Below the pieces are notes generated by a model, which did no database searches, had not been told where the DNA came from, and saw only the letters and a program-made list of their open reading frames with translations. Positions 11,562 through 23,059 of a stretch of DNA of 64,000 nucleotides are shown one piece after another (within the stretch, counting starts at the first letter, position 1; each line of letters opens with the position of its first letter). The stretch is taken from positions 310,001-374,000 of the forward strand of contig NW_026705445.1 of NCBI RefSeq assembly GCF_029867415.1. The letters run 5' to 3'. The DNA comes from Vicia villosa. Lineage: Eukaryota > Streptophyta > Magnoliopsida > Fabales > Fabaceae. The position numbers and the translations under genes were made by a program.

Positions 11562-13688
11562 AAGGACCCTTTGTTGTTCTCCTTCCTATAAACTCTCCGC
11601 GATGACGCTTCATTCTCCATGTCCTCCAATCTCTTCAAAATACTATCTTCCCTGCCGTGATTGACAACACCCAAAGCTTGCATGGATTTCCAAATTTTGG
11701 CTTCCGCCTCTCCATCTAAGTTACCCCACAACCTATGATTGTTTCTTGATATATTACTAAATTCACTAATATCGGATGAAGAACGGTCATTGTTCCCTAC
11801 AAGATGCAGAATCGGATCCGAGTTCGCAGCCGCGTGCAATACCACCTTAGAACCCTCCCCTGTTGACACATTTCTACTTCTTATTTTCTTCTTACCCCTC
11901 CCCTTCGCCTCCTTATCTTTGTTCTTTTTATGAGAAAAAACAGAATGCTTGTGTACAGTTCCTCTCAAATCAGCCAAGTATTTGAAAGACAATTTCCTAC
12001 TATTGATCTTTTTCTTCCTTTTTAGCCTATCTAAAGCTCCATCAAAACTCCCAGCTCCCTTACAATCCACCCTTGCCCCACCTCAGTACCAGCCACTAGA
12101 CACGAAACATTGCCCATACCTCTCTTCTCTGCCATAGTTTTAGTGAAACCACTGTCAGGAACAAAAGAAGAAGAAGCCGACACCGATACGTCCCTTTCCT
12201 CCCGAACAGACGTGTCAACAGCACATTTATAAACTGAATCCACCTCGATCGGGCCGACAGAATCAATAACAGTCTCAATAATGTGATGCTTCGACACCTC
12301 CGCAGGACCTACTTGAACATTGTTAACACTTCCAGAAACAATTCCCTCCCTTCTGACCGCACCAACCCCTAAACCAACTACCTTCACTGCCGACGGCGCC
12401 CCCCCGCTTCCCCGAACAAACCGTTAGCATCCGCCGCTATGTCAATAGCATCCACCGCAGCACAATCCTCACCGTGAAATCTCGAGTCAGCCCCAGTAGC
12501 AGAGTTCACTTTCCTCAAATCATCAAATTCGGAAGAAAAATCTGAAGAAATAATATCAGAGTCGGACTCGAGATCAGAATTGAGAGAGTGAAACTTACAA
12601 GGCACGATGTTTCGACCACCAATATCCTCCTTGAAATTCAGATCGTAAGCAAAACCGTCAATCTCCACCGTGCCGCTCTGAATTAATTCAAAATCGTTCC
12701 GGACTTCAATAAGCATCCTAGCTATATCCATTCTTTCCCCGCTCAATGTATGCTCGTCGATACTTATCAGCTTCCCTAAGGAATTCCCCAAAGCCGACAA
12801 GAACACAGAGTTCCAAGCATGGGGAGGAATACCGATCACATTAATCCATAATGCCTTTCCTGCCACCATATCACCCTCAACCCACCTCTTCACCTCCGAG
12901 AAACAACTCCGCCACCAAACCGGACCTTCTTCAATCAACAACCTAATAACACCCTCCTCAGTTTCTTCAAGTAAGCACACAGAACAGCTAATAGGTGTTA
13001 CTTTGACGTTGAGCAATCCTTCCATCTCGAGTTTTGTTTGAAGACCCCCAGTCGTCCCTGGAGTCACCACAATCCCTATGTAGGCCTTCGCAAATCTCCG
13101 CCTAACCTCCTCCGACGACGTATGTTTCAGGATGCAAGCAGAAGAAGCTGCCTTAGAACACCCAACCTTGTTATTCACGACATCAGCGAAGGACCTCGAC
13201 CCATGGAACGTGTTAAACGTGTTGCCCCTGAAACCTGCATCTTTAGTAATCCTCCCATCAAAACCCCCTCCCTTGTTGAACCTTCTAATCTCCAACAGAC
13301 CCTGTCCTCGTCCTCCCTGTCCTCCCTTGATCCCTCCAATCGTATTGCGTTCAAATCTTGGCAAGTTGGCATGAATTTTCTTGCCCAAGATACGCACATT
13401 GTCAAGTTTGACCGCTAATAACCTAGCATCCTCACAATCTTTAAATCGGGCAAAACCAAACTTCTTACCCAGCTTGTTCCTACGAGGGGCAATGGATACC
13501 TCCACCACTTTACCGACGCACCCAAAAAGCCCAAAAAGATCCAACGCCGTTGTTTCGTCAAGAAACTCCGATATGTAAACCGACACACAAGACCGCCTCT
13601 CCTCCGGACTCAGCTTGTTGCTAATTGGATGAACATCCCATTTAGGTACCCATCCCCTAAAGTGTTTCTTCTTCACCTCCGACCACAT
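11555..13688 (-). pseudogene. LINE ORF1: RNA-binding protein, frameshifted
   Basis: The likely start is the Met at 13688 (MWSEVKKKHFRGWVPKWDVH), 38 codons inside the longest frame, because the upstream residues look like untranslated leader. An RRM follows (VSVYISEF and GKKFGFARF as RNP-like strings), then a basic Gly/Arg linker and a DUF4283-like region (GPVWWRSCFSEVKRW, ALWINVIGIPPHAW). This is the usual plant L1 ORF1, which coats the element RNA. The frame breaks at a run of seven C (12399-12405) and again near 12060-12090. A lysine-rich tail continues in the third frame to a stop at 11555. That stop overlaps the ORF2 start (ATGTTAG, 11555-11561). Confidence 0.85.
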
Positions 13689-13987
13689 ACCAGAAACGCC
13701 AGTGATAGCCACCAACAAAACCCTGAAAACACAGAAACAGGAAACCGGTGCGAAACCACTCAGAAAGAGCAACACAGAAAGCCCCAAATCACGCGAAACC
13801 ACTCAGCAACCCGAAGGGAACCGGTGCGAAACCTAACCCCCAAACTCCACTAAACACTTCTTCAACAAGGTCCCTGACCCTAAGGCCAGGAGTTTAAACC
13901 AAAATTGAATAGGTGGTGAGTCTGGAGATAAGCGTCTCTACCGAAAACCCGTTAATCGCCGCCGTGACAGACGAGCCGAGGAAACGC
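13689..13987 (-). promoter_or_regulatory. LINE 5' untranslated region, presumed internal promoter
   Basis: About 300 bp lie between the target duplication and the likely ORF1 start. The region is less AT-rich than its surroundings. Plant L1 elements carry an internal promoter here, but no specific motif was recognised. Confidence 0.5.
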
Positions 13988-14004
13988 CAATAATTGTATT
14001 TGTT
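13988..14004. repeat. LINE target-site duplication, right copy
   Basis: Exact 17-bp copy of 7701-7717. Confidence 0.92.
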
Positions 14005-14108
14005 GAGGACGGAACATAATCTCGGCCGGCCTAATTAATTTGGAGGTATCGTTTTAATTTAAAAAATAGATTTATATTAAAAAAATGTAATTATAATTAT
14101 TAAAAAAT

Positions 14109-15643
14109 CAACATAAAAAAATATAATTATATATTAATCAAAAATAAATTCAATTATAATTATTTTAATTTTTAATCATCTCATTTTTTTATGTATTCAA
14201 TTTTTTATAGCATTTTTTTAATTTATTGAATTTTTATTATAGTATTTTTTTATATTTATTAATATTTATGAAAAAAATTTAACCTTTTCAAGTATGAACC
14301 CTAACATTGGAGCTTGCTGCTCTTGTATAGAGCCGATCCTGATCATAATCATAAAAGTGAAATAGAGAGACGAGAGAGTCAAACTAACACATACGATTCA
14401 AATGTATTCTTTTAAAGAGAAAGGGCTGTAATGTGATTGTGGTTTTGGTGTACTTTTGTTTGGTTTTTGCGGTGTCAAGAGTAGGGGTGTTCGCGGTGCG
14501 GTTTGGGCGGTTTTGACGAAAAAAATCATCTGAACCGCAAGAGAAAAAATTGTGCGGTTTGGTTTGGTTCGGTTGGCTTTTAAAAAAAATCCGAACCAAA
14601 CCAAACCAAACTAATGCGGTTTGGTTTGGTTCGGTTGGTTCGGTTTTTTACAAATATTTTATTGAGCCATAATACACATATAGATGACAACATAATTTTG
14701 TATTTAGACATTCATACACAATCAAATAACAACAAAACTCGTCATATTTTGACAACAATTTTCCATTTAATATATAAAAATTAAATTAGAAAAAAGTGGA
14801 ATATTAAATATAAAATAATAACATAAAACAATATAAAAAATATTATAATGAAACAAAATAATATAAGAGACAAGAGATTAGTGAAGGTGGAAAAGAAAAA
14901 AAAAAGTGTTGAGAGATTAGAGAAGAAAATGTGCGATAAAAATGAAACTGAAATACGGAACATTTACATAAAAATAGAAGGTGAAAAAGAAAGAATATAA
15001 GAGAGTAGAGATTATAGAAGAAGAAGGAAGATGTACGTGGCAAATAAGGTGCGATAATGTTATTAGAGATTTGAGAAGATCGGGACTAAAATTATATGCG
15101 TAAGGATGAGAAAATTGTTGGTAATCATAAGGCTAAGGTATAATAGGTTTAATTTTTGGTTGGATGTGAGTTAAGTAAAATTTAGGTTGTAACATAATGC
15201 GGTTTGATTCGGTTTGGTTCGGTTTACAAAATACAAACCGCAAACCGAACCAAACCGTGCGGTTTTGTTAAAAGATGACCCAAACTAATCCGAACCAAAT
15301 GCAGTTTTTTACGGTTTTGGTTTGGTTTGGTTTGGTTTGCGGTTTTCTATTGGGTTGGTTTGGTTTTGATCACCCCTAGTCAAGAGTCATAGATCGAATA
15401 TATGATTTGAATATGTGTTTATAAGTGGTAACAATAATCTCCTTACAAGCGAATCTTGAAAAGAAGAGTTAGAATAAATGCACATTTTAAAATTGTATAA
15501 GAATCTGATTTAAGATTTGTTAGATGATCTACTATCAGATTTTTACTATTGAGTCACCCGTCATTTCTATTCACACTCAAGATATTGACTTCTCAACGTG
15601 CAAGAATGTGTTAACAGTCTCATTTCAAACAAAATATGAAACT
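14109..15643. repeat. Left arm of a long inverted repeat (interrupted by an hAT MITE)
   Basis: Without the insertion at 14482-15378 and one copy of its target duplication, this arm is about 630 bp and is the reverse complement of 16663-17283 with scattered substitutions. The outer edge is CAACAT at 14109, matching ATGTTG at 17278-17283. No coding frame was recognised in it. The whole 14109-17283 unit looks like a foldback element or an inverted duplication of an older repeat. Confidence 0.85.
14482..15378. mobile_element. Non-autonomous hAT element (MITE-like), 897 bp
   Basis: The termini are TAGGGGTG and CACCCCTA, and the flanks are a perfect 8-bp target duplication GTCAAGAG (14474-14481 and 15379-15386), as expected for the hAT superfamily. 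The subterminal regions are full of GCGGTTTGGTTCGGTT-type repeats in opposite orientation at the two ends. No transposase frame is present. The other arm of the surrounding inverted repeat holds the uninterrupted target (near 16916-16930), which confirms the boundaries. Confidence 0.93.
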
Positions 15644-15652
15644 ACAAAACAA

Positions 15653-15884
15653 TTATATGAGAATGACATTTTATGTGAGAACATGAGAATGAATCTAAAC
15701 CATTGGATCTTAAAATAAATGGTAGAGATTATGTGTCATTTTTTTCTCTCTCCTCCATCATTTATTTTAATTTAAAATGGAGGAGAGAGAAAAAAGAATG
15801 ACACATAATCTCCACCATTTATTTTAAAATCTAATGGTTCAGATTCATTTTCATGTTCTCACATAAAAATGTCATTCTCATATG
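15653..15884. mobile_element. Palindromic MITE, copy A
   Basis: About 230 bp that fold on themselves: ATATGAGAATGACATTTTAT on the left is mirrored by ATGTCATTCTCATAT on the right, with AAACCATTGGATCTTAAAAT and its mirror inside. Near-identical in plan to copy B. Confidence 0.8.
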
Positions 15885-15913
15885 ATATGTTCCCTATATA
15901 AATATATGGCATA

Positions 15914-16656
<743 letters not shown>

Positions 16657-16662
16657 AACTTG

Positions 16663-17283
16663 AGTTATATTTTGTTTGAAATGAAACTGTTAACACATTC
16701 TTGCACGTTGAGAAGTCAATATCTTGAGTGTGAATAGCAACGACGCGTGACTCAATGGTAAAAATCTGATAGTAGATTATCTAACAAATCTTAAATCGGA
16801 TTCTTATACCATTTTAAAATGTGCATTTACTCTAACTCTTCTTTTCAAATTTCTCTTGTAAGATGATTACTGTTACCGCTTATAAATACATATTCAAATC
16901 ATATATTCAATCTATGACTCTTGACACCGCCAAAACCAAACAAAAGTACACCAAAACAACAATCACATTACATCCCTTTAAAAGAATACATCTAAATCGT
17001 ATTTATGTTAGTTTGAATCTCTCGTCTCTCTATTTCACTTTTATGGTTATGATTAGGGTCGGCTATATAAAAGAGGAGCAAACTCCAATGTTATGGCCCA
17101 GACTTAAAAAAGTTAAATGTTTTTCATAAATATTAATAGACATAAAAAATGCTATAATAAAAATTCAATAAATCGAAAAAATGCTATGAAAAATTCAATA
17201 CATAAAAAAATGAGATTGATTAAAAATTAAAATAATTATAATTAATTTTTTTTGATTAATATATAATTATATTTTTTATGTTG
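16663..17283. repeat. Right arm of the long inverted repeat
   Basis: Reverse complement of 14109-15643 without the hAT insertion. Near 16916-16930 it reads straight through the hAT target (ATGACTCTTGACACCGCC) with a single GTCAAGAG, so this arm keeps the pre-insertion state. Confidence 0.85.
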
Positions 17284-17489
17284 CTATATCCGTCCCTAAT
17301 TAGACGAAAAAGAACTAAAATGAAACATTTTGAAAGTTAACGAACCAAAGTGATACAAAAAAAAATTAAGAGACCAATCTGAACCCAAGAGTATAGTTAA
17401 GAGACCAAGATGAGTATTTTTCCTAAAATTAATTATATTAATTAGGTTAAGGAGAAGGGGGACCCCCCCCACTAATTAATGAGCTGTTT

Positions 17490-19090
17490 GTGAAGACTCG
17501 TACAAAAAAATCATGGGAGTTAGTTGACGATTGTTCTAGAAGAACTTTATTAAGTTGTGAAATTCTGGTATCAGATATGTGATGTCGAGTGAGATGTCAC
17601 GACACCGATATCTGAGAACAAACACCTATGGAGCAAGTTGGTGACAATAACGAAAAACAGTGTAGAAAAATAAATAACACAAGGAATTGTTTACCCAACT
17701 CAGAACAACCTTGCTACTCTGGGGACTACCAAGCCAGGGATGAAATCAATATACGATAGTATCAATTCGAAGTTAAACTCCACCGTTTACAACTTCTCAC
17801 TTAATCACTACCCTTCCTATGACTTCTACCTAAGAATCACCTAGGTATGAGGCCCTCCTCAAATCCCCACAGTTACAACCCGTGACAAACACCACAAACA
17901 ATAAACAGTAGAAAACACTCTTCCAAAACACACAATTCTCAATGCTGAAAAGCTTATGAGAACGACACTACTCTCCTTGCTTAATAGCTTCGGAGATTAA
18001 ATATATTACAACTCAATAAGAACACTCCACCTCTAGTATCAACCCTATACAAGAGTGGATTACAGGCAACACAATAAAGGACTCGAAAACCTAATACTAG
18101 GTAAGCACAAAACACAGAGTCCTTAACCAAAAAACAAAAGCTTCAACACAATTAGGATCAACAAGTCTTTAAATTGTAGTGGCAGCGACACTACTCAAGA
18201 TCGGGCTTGGGCCATTATACAAATAGGGCTCTAAAGCCTCCCATAAAACATCCAAGCAATCAGGTCATAATTACTCCAATATTGTTGGAGTAGTTCGAGA
18301 AAATTCATCCCGAGATTATGCAAACAAAATGTGCAAACAAACACCTGAAGAACAAAACCCTAAAATAGAAACTGACACTTAGTTCAGTTTTAGTAAACGA
18401 TGTTAAGACATCTGCTTCGATATCTCGCAGAACATCCTAACAAAATGTTTTACCAAAATTGCTGCCAACATAACACCAACAAGTTGTTTATATTTCGTTA
18501 TTTTATTTCATTCTTATATATAACTAAATTGTTTAAACTATATTTAATTTAATTTTTTATGTACGTGTAGGAGAATTATAAAAAATTGCTCACACAATTT
18601 CTACTTAAAATTTTTTAGTATACTCCAATATATTCAAATCCGATTGATCCATGTGCAGATCTTTATATTTGAAGTTTAGTAACTGATGAGAGAGGAACTA
18701 CTAGGTGTTTTTTTGGTGTTAGACCTTTGGCCGATAACTATAGAAAATGGGAATATTATTTGAAAGATTTGTAGATGGGGAAGGATCATCACATCCACCA
18801 AAATTACTACCGAATATGATGAAACAGTGAGACATCAGACTCTAACTGAGGCGAGACGAGAGACGGCGGAAAGTGAGGCGGAGCTAAAGGCCAAATTGAA
18901 GAAAATGAAGAAGAGACAGTTTGATATGAAGAAGCAAATACGACAATTTATGTTCTCACAAACGAACCAAAAATATGGTTTAATGGGTGGAAATTAATTG
19001 TTTGGTGGAAATGGAGGAGTTGGTAGCCAAGGAGTGGTAAACGAGGAAGATGGAGATAAAAAAGAAGAATTTGATGTCGATGATTGATTT
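17490..19090 (+). pseudogene. Decayed transposon-encoded gene (CACTA-associated), split by a solo LTR
   Basis: Conceptual reading gives KKSWELVDDCSRRTLLSC before the solo LTR. After it, past an intron-like acceptor (TACGTGTAG), come ENYKKLLTQFLL, SNPIDPCADLYI, RGTTRCFFGVRPLADNYRKW and a Lys/Glu-rich coiled coil (TEARRETAESEAELKAKL). It ends in an acidic tail with stop near 19085. Several in-frame stops interrupt it. A sister tail (GGNEGVSGAPTNEENGDDF) occurs at about 41190-41300 inside an element with a CACTA terminus, so this is probably the second gene of a CACTA element (plant Transposase_24-like). The family name is inferred, not proved. Confidence 0.55.
17558..18481. mobile_element. Solo LTR, 924 bp, TSD AGTTG
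   Basis: The ends are TGAAATTC and CCAACA (TG...CA), flanked by the 5-bp duplication AGTTG at 17553-17557 and 18482-18486. No coding sequence. Read on the - strand it starts TGTTGGTGTTATGTTGGCAG, which resembles legume SIRE-like Copia LTRs, so the element probably lies on the - strand; this family call is tentative. It splits the CACTA-associated remnant. Confidence 0.85.
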
Positions 19091-19640
19091 TTTATTGTTA
19101 ATTTTTTGTATTTTACTAATTAATAATTATTTGAAAATATTTCGCGAAATGAAAATCATGTGGCAAAATATTTGAAATTGAGGAGCAAATATTTTTTTAT
19201 TTGAATTTTTTTTTATTAATTATTAATTTTTGTATTTTATTAATTATTAATTTTTGTATTAAAAAATATTTTGCGAAAAGGAAATCATGTGGCGAAATAC
19301 TAACATATATTCAATTTTGTGGTGTGTTTAGCGCGTTGCAAACCTGTAAACACTGCACCCTACTTGTGCATCTATATTTGAAATTTGGCAAGTAGTTGAG
19401 TAAATGTGCAGTCTAAGTAGAAATTAACAATGTGTTTACCACATTGTAAAGTGTTTCAACGTGAATATCATGTGGTAAATTTGCGACATGTTTTTCACGT
19501 GGCAACTGAGTTGCCAATAGCGCTCCTGCAGCGTGTATTCTCACGTCGCTATTTTCTGTTTGTGATATGATATTTCCATTTGTGGTGTGGAAATCACGTA
19601 GGTAATGAGTACCTTCAATCTCACTACTAGTTTCTACAAA
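19091..19640. mobile_element. CACTA-type subterminal repeat region
   Basis: Short motifs of the form CACGTGGCAA, TGTGGCGAAAT and ACGTGAATATCATGTGG recur in both orientations after the decayed gene. Similar ACGTGAAAATCACGT repeats fill 40190-41880 next to a CACTACAAGAAAAA end. No clean terminus was found here. Confidence 0.5.
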
Positions 19641-19660
19641 TGAATACTTTAAGGGAAAGA

Positions 19661-19676
19661 GAGAGAGGGAGAGAAT

Positions 19677-19728
<52 letters not shown>
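19661..19728. repeat. (GA)n microsatellite
   Basis: GA-rich run, pure GA over its last ~45 bp. Confidence 0.95.
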
Positions 19729-19729
<1 letters not shown>

Positions 19730-19839
19730 AAAGTGTGGCTAGGGTTTCATAACACAAATTTGGTTAAGCAATAAATACTTTAGAAAGGGGAATCTATTTA
19801 TAGAACCGCTTGTGTGGACTGCAAGTTGATCTAGCCCAC

Positions 19840-20015
19840 TACGCACATCATACCTTATAGTGTATTGTATTTCACTTAAATGTACCGTATATTATGGTGT
19901 TTCATTTTTTAGTTAAGTACCATGTACCTAACAATGTTCCATATTGTACTTTAAAACACCATACCTTATGGTGTTATATATTGCACTCAAGTACACCGTA
20001 CCTTATAGTGTACCT
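19840..20015. repeat. Short palindromic repeats around CCTTATRGTGT
   Basis: Units such as ACACCATACCTTATGGTGT recur four to five times with spacers of 30-50 bp; each is itself an imperfect hairpin. Function unknown. Confidence 0.55.
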
Positions 20016-20279
20016 CATCTGCCTAGTTAACTTTAATGCATTGCACGACTAACCAATCGAATAAGCGTAACTTATTTATTTTCTCCCTTTATTATGTTCT
20101 TATGTGTGTGACCCTACATGTTCTCATAATATTAATAATCATATCAAATCACACATTTAATATAAAAAATAATGAGTGGTATCTAGCAAAACATCACTTT
20201 TACCTAAGTCACAAAAATGTCATGTCATCTAACACATCCTTCCCGTGATAATGTTTATGTATATAATTACCATTTTTAC
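20016..20279. other. Spacer, nothing recognised
   Basis: AT-rich DNA with one short frame (20036-20248) that has no motif. Confidence 0.5.
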
Positions 20280-20960
20280 CTTATGTCTATATTGAAAACA
20301 AGGTATAGACCATATCACATTTGTCCAGCTAAACATTGGACTCTTAGACATTTATTTTGTTAAGCAGGAGGTCACTCATGTTCCTTAACTTGATTTGTGG
20401 AGTACCGATCAAACATATTTATGGTCATCTTGTTACGAAAATATTTGATCAACAATAAAGTACTTGACTCCACGTCTAGAGTTCATAGTGATTTCAGGTC
20501 GAATGATGATATACACCATTATCACCATGAGAATTACTTATGACACTTGCATAACATTCTATGTCACATTCTCATAACTGGTCAATTAAGTATAAATATT
20601 ACTTGTAATATTCATATCTATGTGAAGACTTGATAACTCTTCATCCATGATCCATGAGATGTGATCATCATTCTATTCACATAATAGTCTCAATGCTTTA
20701 ATGTTATTCCACTTCACAATCAATCTAGACTACGTATAATTTAAGAATAGTTTCCTGATTTTTAATGGGATCTCATGATCAAGTAACACTTAATGTTTCA
20801 TTAGATGGTCTATATATTCTAGGAATTTATCATTAGGATTAAATATGTCAGGAGTCTATATAAATAATTTCTTTAAATAATGATCCTCTTAAAGTTTTTT
20901 CATCCATAATTTAGGTCCCTATCATCTAATTTCTCTAAAGGAAGCTGACGTGGTACGCCA
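20280..20960. mobile_element. Fragment of a widespread plant Copia-type LTR
   Basis: Strings such as GTTAAGCAGGAGGTCACTCA, CTTGACTCCACGTCTAGAGT and TAATAGTCTCAATGCTTTAA recall a Copia LTR family common in plant genomes. No partner LTR, primer site or target duplication was found. A short stretch at 28040-28095 (AATACAAGTACCAA... GGACTTACACCAA) recalls the far end of the same family. Confidence 0.45.
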
Positions 20961-21284
20961 TGTGAAATATTTGGTGAACATCACTACAGAAACACGTTAG
21001 AGGGGGTTACAAACCTTTTTAATTGTTAAATTGTATGAAATAAAGAGAAGTGACAATGTTGAATATGTTCTTGTTGCACACTAAAATTCTCCAAGTCACA
21101 AATTCGACGAAAAATTGTGAATTCTTTTTTCTTTATAGATGACTAAAGACAACTTTTATAAAATATTTTTGGATACTAATGAAGCATAATAACATTGTAT
21201 AAAATAACACAAATGATTATAGATATGTATGAGGGAATTTGTGTCTGATGCTTTTATCTCTAATTGTTATTGGAATTATTGTTC
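20961..21284. other. Spacer, nothing recognised
   Basis: Contains GAAGCTGACGTGG, a short string also seen in diverged form at about 27870-27895, but no gene. Confidence 0.45.
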
Positions 21285-22053
21285 TTGAAGCTTTCCCTCC
21301 AGGTTCCTATTGCCCCCTTGCTACCCTCAATAAAGCGAAAAGTGTATGTGAACCATGAGTTATAATTTTGTATCGATTTTTTTCCTCAAGGTATTGCTTG
21401 TATGTTGTGTATTGAACTTATCTGGGGATATATTCATGTATATATGTTTATCAACTAACTCCAATGCAACTAAACCATAGTTGCGAAGGAGCAAATGTTT
21501 ATGCTGATTTTAATAGCAATAGCAAAACATTTTGCTCGGCAGGATCCTTTTGCCCCACAACCGCCACAAAATTTCCTTGCAATAGTGGGTATTATTTTTG
21601 CTTGAGCACTTGATTTCCTTGTAGTAGTGGGTATTATTCTGCTCCAACATGTGTAGTAATGCATGCACAAGCGTGCAAGGAGTGAGACCAAATTGGTAAG
21701 ATGTTAACAGTCTTTAATTGCTTATTCAAGAAGCTTTGAATACTTCCCTACTCATTATTTACAAATATTCTGACCAAGTTCTCACTACTAGGGAAATGAG
21801 AGTGGAAAAATCAAGAGAAGCATCAGTTAGAAGTGTAAGGAAAACTAGAAAATGCACACCAAAGATGGAAACTTGCAATAGATGTGGCTAAGGAAGGTGC
21901 ATATGGGTTGCAAGCTCAAATATCACGTTAATTCTCTAGTAAGAAGGAGTCTTCACTTTTGATGTTAGATGAGACAACAACTAGCCTGGACAGTGCATCA
22001 TCTCAACTTCTTCTAAGAGCATTAAGACGTGAAGCTTTTAAGGGAGCGAACAT

Positions 22054-22516
22054 TGTTAGAAATATCAGAAAGATCAAAAGGATCCAGGCTGAATCGTGAA
22101 TGGAGTCACTTTCCTTAAAAGTATTTCAAGCACTCTCTTAATTGTCTTAGAGTTTGGGAAGCAAGAATATCCAGGATAATGCCAGCCTTACTCGAGTCTG
22201 CACAAGAGCGGTGAAGAACTCGAATGCAAGGAAGAGTGTCTGAAATAATGAAGAGAGTGTTTTGTTTCATTTTGGATTCATAAATGTGTATTTATAGGCC
22301 ATGCATGTGTTGTTTCATAAGTTTGCAACTCTTGATGAAACAACACCTTTTCACCATATATTGCAATGGTCCATCTATAATGACACAAGGCACCCCTTCA
22401 TGAAATGTTGTAAATTTGAATTCAAAAAACAAATGTATGCAACAACCAAAAATCTATTCCCATTTTTTGTCACATTAGAACACACTATGGTAATTATTGT
22501 TTTATAATTTCCAACA
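22054..22516 (-). repeat. Copia element 3' LTR
   Basis: 463 bp, starting TGTTAGAAATATCAGAAAG and ending AATTTCCAACA on the + strand; paired with 26961-27432. Confidence 0.93.
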
Positions 22517-22530
22517 ATCTCCCACTTGTT
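22517..22530 (-). promoter_or_regulatory. Polypurine tract of the Copia element
   Basis: On the - strand the sequence is AACAAGTGGGAGAT directly before the 3' LTR, the standard copia plus-strand primer. Confidence 0.85.
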
Positions 22531-23059
22531 CTAATAATGACAAAAACTCATTCCAGAAATAAAGATATAAAGAGTGTTAATACAGTTAGGTATCTTTTGA
22601 TTTAAAACTTAACCTTAGTGAGAATAATGCAAAGTTTAATTGGAATATTAGGTAGCAATGCTTTTAAACCATTAATCCATGTGATTAAACCGGCGTTACC
22701 TTACACACACTCATTAAAGGTTCTTCCTCTGCATATCTCGCTTAGCACTTATTTATGGCCATAAGCTATCCTGTTTTCATGAATTTTTCATGAGAGAAAC
22801 TTCAACTCTCACTTTGAGACGACACCATCTCGAAATTCACATAGGTGAAGTTCATATTGTGTCTTTTTCCATGAGACACGTACCCTCGGTATTGAACTTC
22901 ATTAAGAGTTTGAAATAAAACTCAACCCTCGTTTTAAGGTTAGCATTATCACGAAATGTTTGATAATTATCCAAATCAACGACTTGTTATTAACCATTGA
23001 AAATCTTGAGGTTAATGTTCTGTTAACGTAAGATTGGGTTGCCACCGCCGTCGGAACTC

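Larger units (their letters stand above)
7718..13987 (-). mobile_element. Full-length L1-like plant LINE (non-LTR retrotransposon)
   Basis: The 6.27-kb element lies on the - strand and is bounded by a perfect 17-bp target duplication (7701-7717 and 13988-14004). It ends at its 3' side in a short A tail (T run at 7716-7722 on the + strand). The order is 5' UTR, ORF1 (RRM and DUF4283-like), ORF2 (endonuclease, reverse transcriptase, zf-RVT), 3' UTR. All catalytic motifs look intact and damage is limited to a few frameshifts, one at each of two homopolymers, so the insertion is young or the frameshifts are assembly errors. A 5'-truncated relative lies at 42395-42839. Confidence 0.95.

Noticed and set aside
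7923..13853. Many + strand open frames across the LINE
   Set aside because: They are antisense shadows of ORF1 and ORF2 on the - strand.
20990..21010. CACTACAGAAACACGTTAGA as another CACTA end
   Set aside because: Only partly similar to the CACTACAAGAAAA terminus, with no subterminal repeats or second end next to it.
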